Shown here piece after piece: positions 63,869 to 64,000 of a DNA stretch of 64,000 nucleotides; position 1 is the first letter of the stretch; each line of letters starts with the position of its first letter. A program made the position numbers and the translations under genes. The notes below the pieces were generated by a model. The model ran no database searches. It saw only the letters and a program-made list of their open reading frames with translations, and was not told where the DNA came from. The stretch is from Zygaena filipendulae (lineage: Eukaryota > Arthropoda > Insecta > Lepidoptera > Zygaenidae): positions 5,411,501 to 5,475,500 of the forward strand of contig OU015675.1 in NCBI GenBank assembly GCA_907165275.2, written 5' to 3'.

Positions 63869-64000
63869 TTAAATTGAAGGTATTTCCGTAAAGTTCATTA
63901 AATTGAAGGTATTTCCGTAAAGTTCATTAAATTGAAGGTATTTCCGTAAAGTTCATTAAATTGAAGGTATTTCCGTGAAGTTCATTAAATTGAAGGTATT
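63869..64000. repeat. Tandem array 3, 29-bp unit, runs off the window
   Basis: GTTCATTAAATTGAAGGTAT plus TTCCGTAAA repeats exactly every 29 bp from about 63869 to the last base. The first unit is slightly degenerate and separated from array 2 by a short poly(A)-containing spacer (63840-63868). Confidence 0.9.

Noticed and set aside
62301..64000. UGT-5 exon 1 within the window
   Set aside because: No ARIL, SHQ or exon-end GGLH motif was found on the minus strand here; only an LTR relic and tandem arrays.

Overview
Kind of genome. The window looks like nuclear DNA of a moth or butterfly. It is AT-rich and intron-bearing. It carries a cluster of insect-type UDP-glycosyltransferase (UGT) genes of the kind seen in the lepidopteran UGT33 family, set in a dense background of transposable elements with the familiar lepidopteran repeat ends (GCGGTTTCACCC-type and GGGTTCCGTACCC-type). 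No bacterial or plasmid feature was seen. The species cannot be named from sequence alone.

Host genes. Five UGT loci are present, called here UGT-1 to UGT-5. UGT-1 (14715-19337, +) and UGT-2 (about 19776-27859, +) are complete four-exon genes in tandem. UGT-3 (33568-28449, -) is complete. UGT-4 (about 34952-34207, -) is a decayed exon 1 only. UGT-5 (62300-57861, -) has exons 2-4, with exon 1 beyond the right edge. All share one gene structure: a long exon 1 for the signal peptide and acceptor domain (phase 0 end), exon 2 of 223 or 226 bp, exon 3 of 220 bp carrying the UDP-sugar signature, and exon 4 carrying the membrane anchor and a lysine ER-retrieval tail. They would work in the ER membrane, moving sugar from a UDP-sugar to lipophilic compounds such as plant toxins, pigments and hormones.

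Mobile DNA by region. 0-14 kb: no recognisable host gene; several inverted-repeat elements (MITEs), a decayed Tc1-like element (4200-5767), an hAT-like MITE with 8-bp target duplication (12110-12490) and many short retroelement 3' ends. 14-34 kb: the UGT genes; the introns hold SINEs, fold-back repeats, a chimeric insert containing an antisense piece of UGT-1 exon 1, and a complete Ty3/gypsy element (21749-26380) in UGT-2 intron 2. 34-41 kb: UGT-4, a BEL/Pao fragment and MITEs. 41.8-48 kb: a full-length R1-clade-like LINE with both ORFs open, a long poly(A) and a 14-bp target duplication. 49-57 kb: a mariner-like deletion derivative and a BEL/Pao element (49884-57157) with 563-bp LTRs, itself broken by a second BEL-type LTR plus primer site. 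57.8-62.3 kb: UGT-5. 62.7-64 kb: an LTR relic and three adjoining tandem arrays that share one core.

Repeat families used below. Family A: short copies with CCGCGGTTTCACCCGC near one end and TTATAATATTAGTAGG at the other, probably 3' ends of an RTE-type LINE or a SINE riding on it. Family B: GGGTTCCGTACCC-type repeat. Family C: a 3' end with AATAAATGTATTTTC and a TTC tail. Family D: an unclassified family found three times here. All calls come from reading the sequence; percent identities are by eye and no database was searched.
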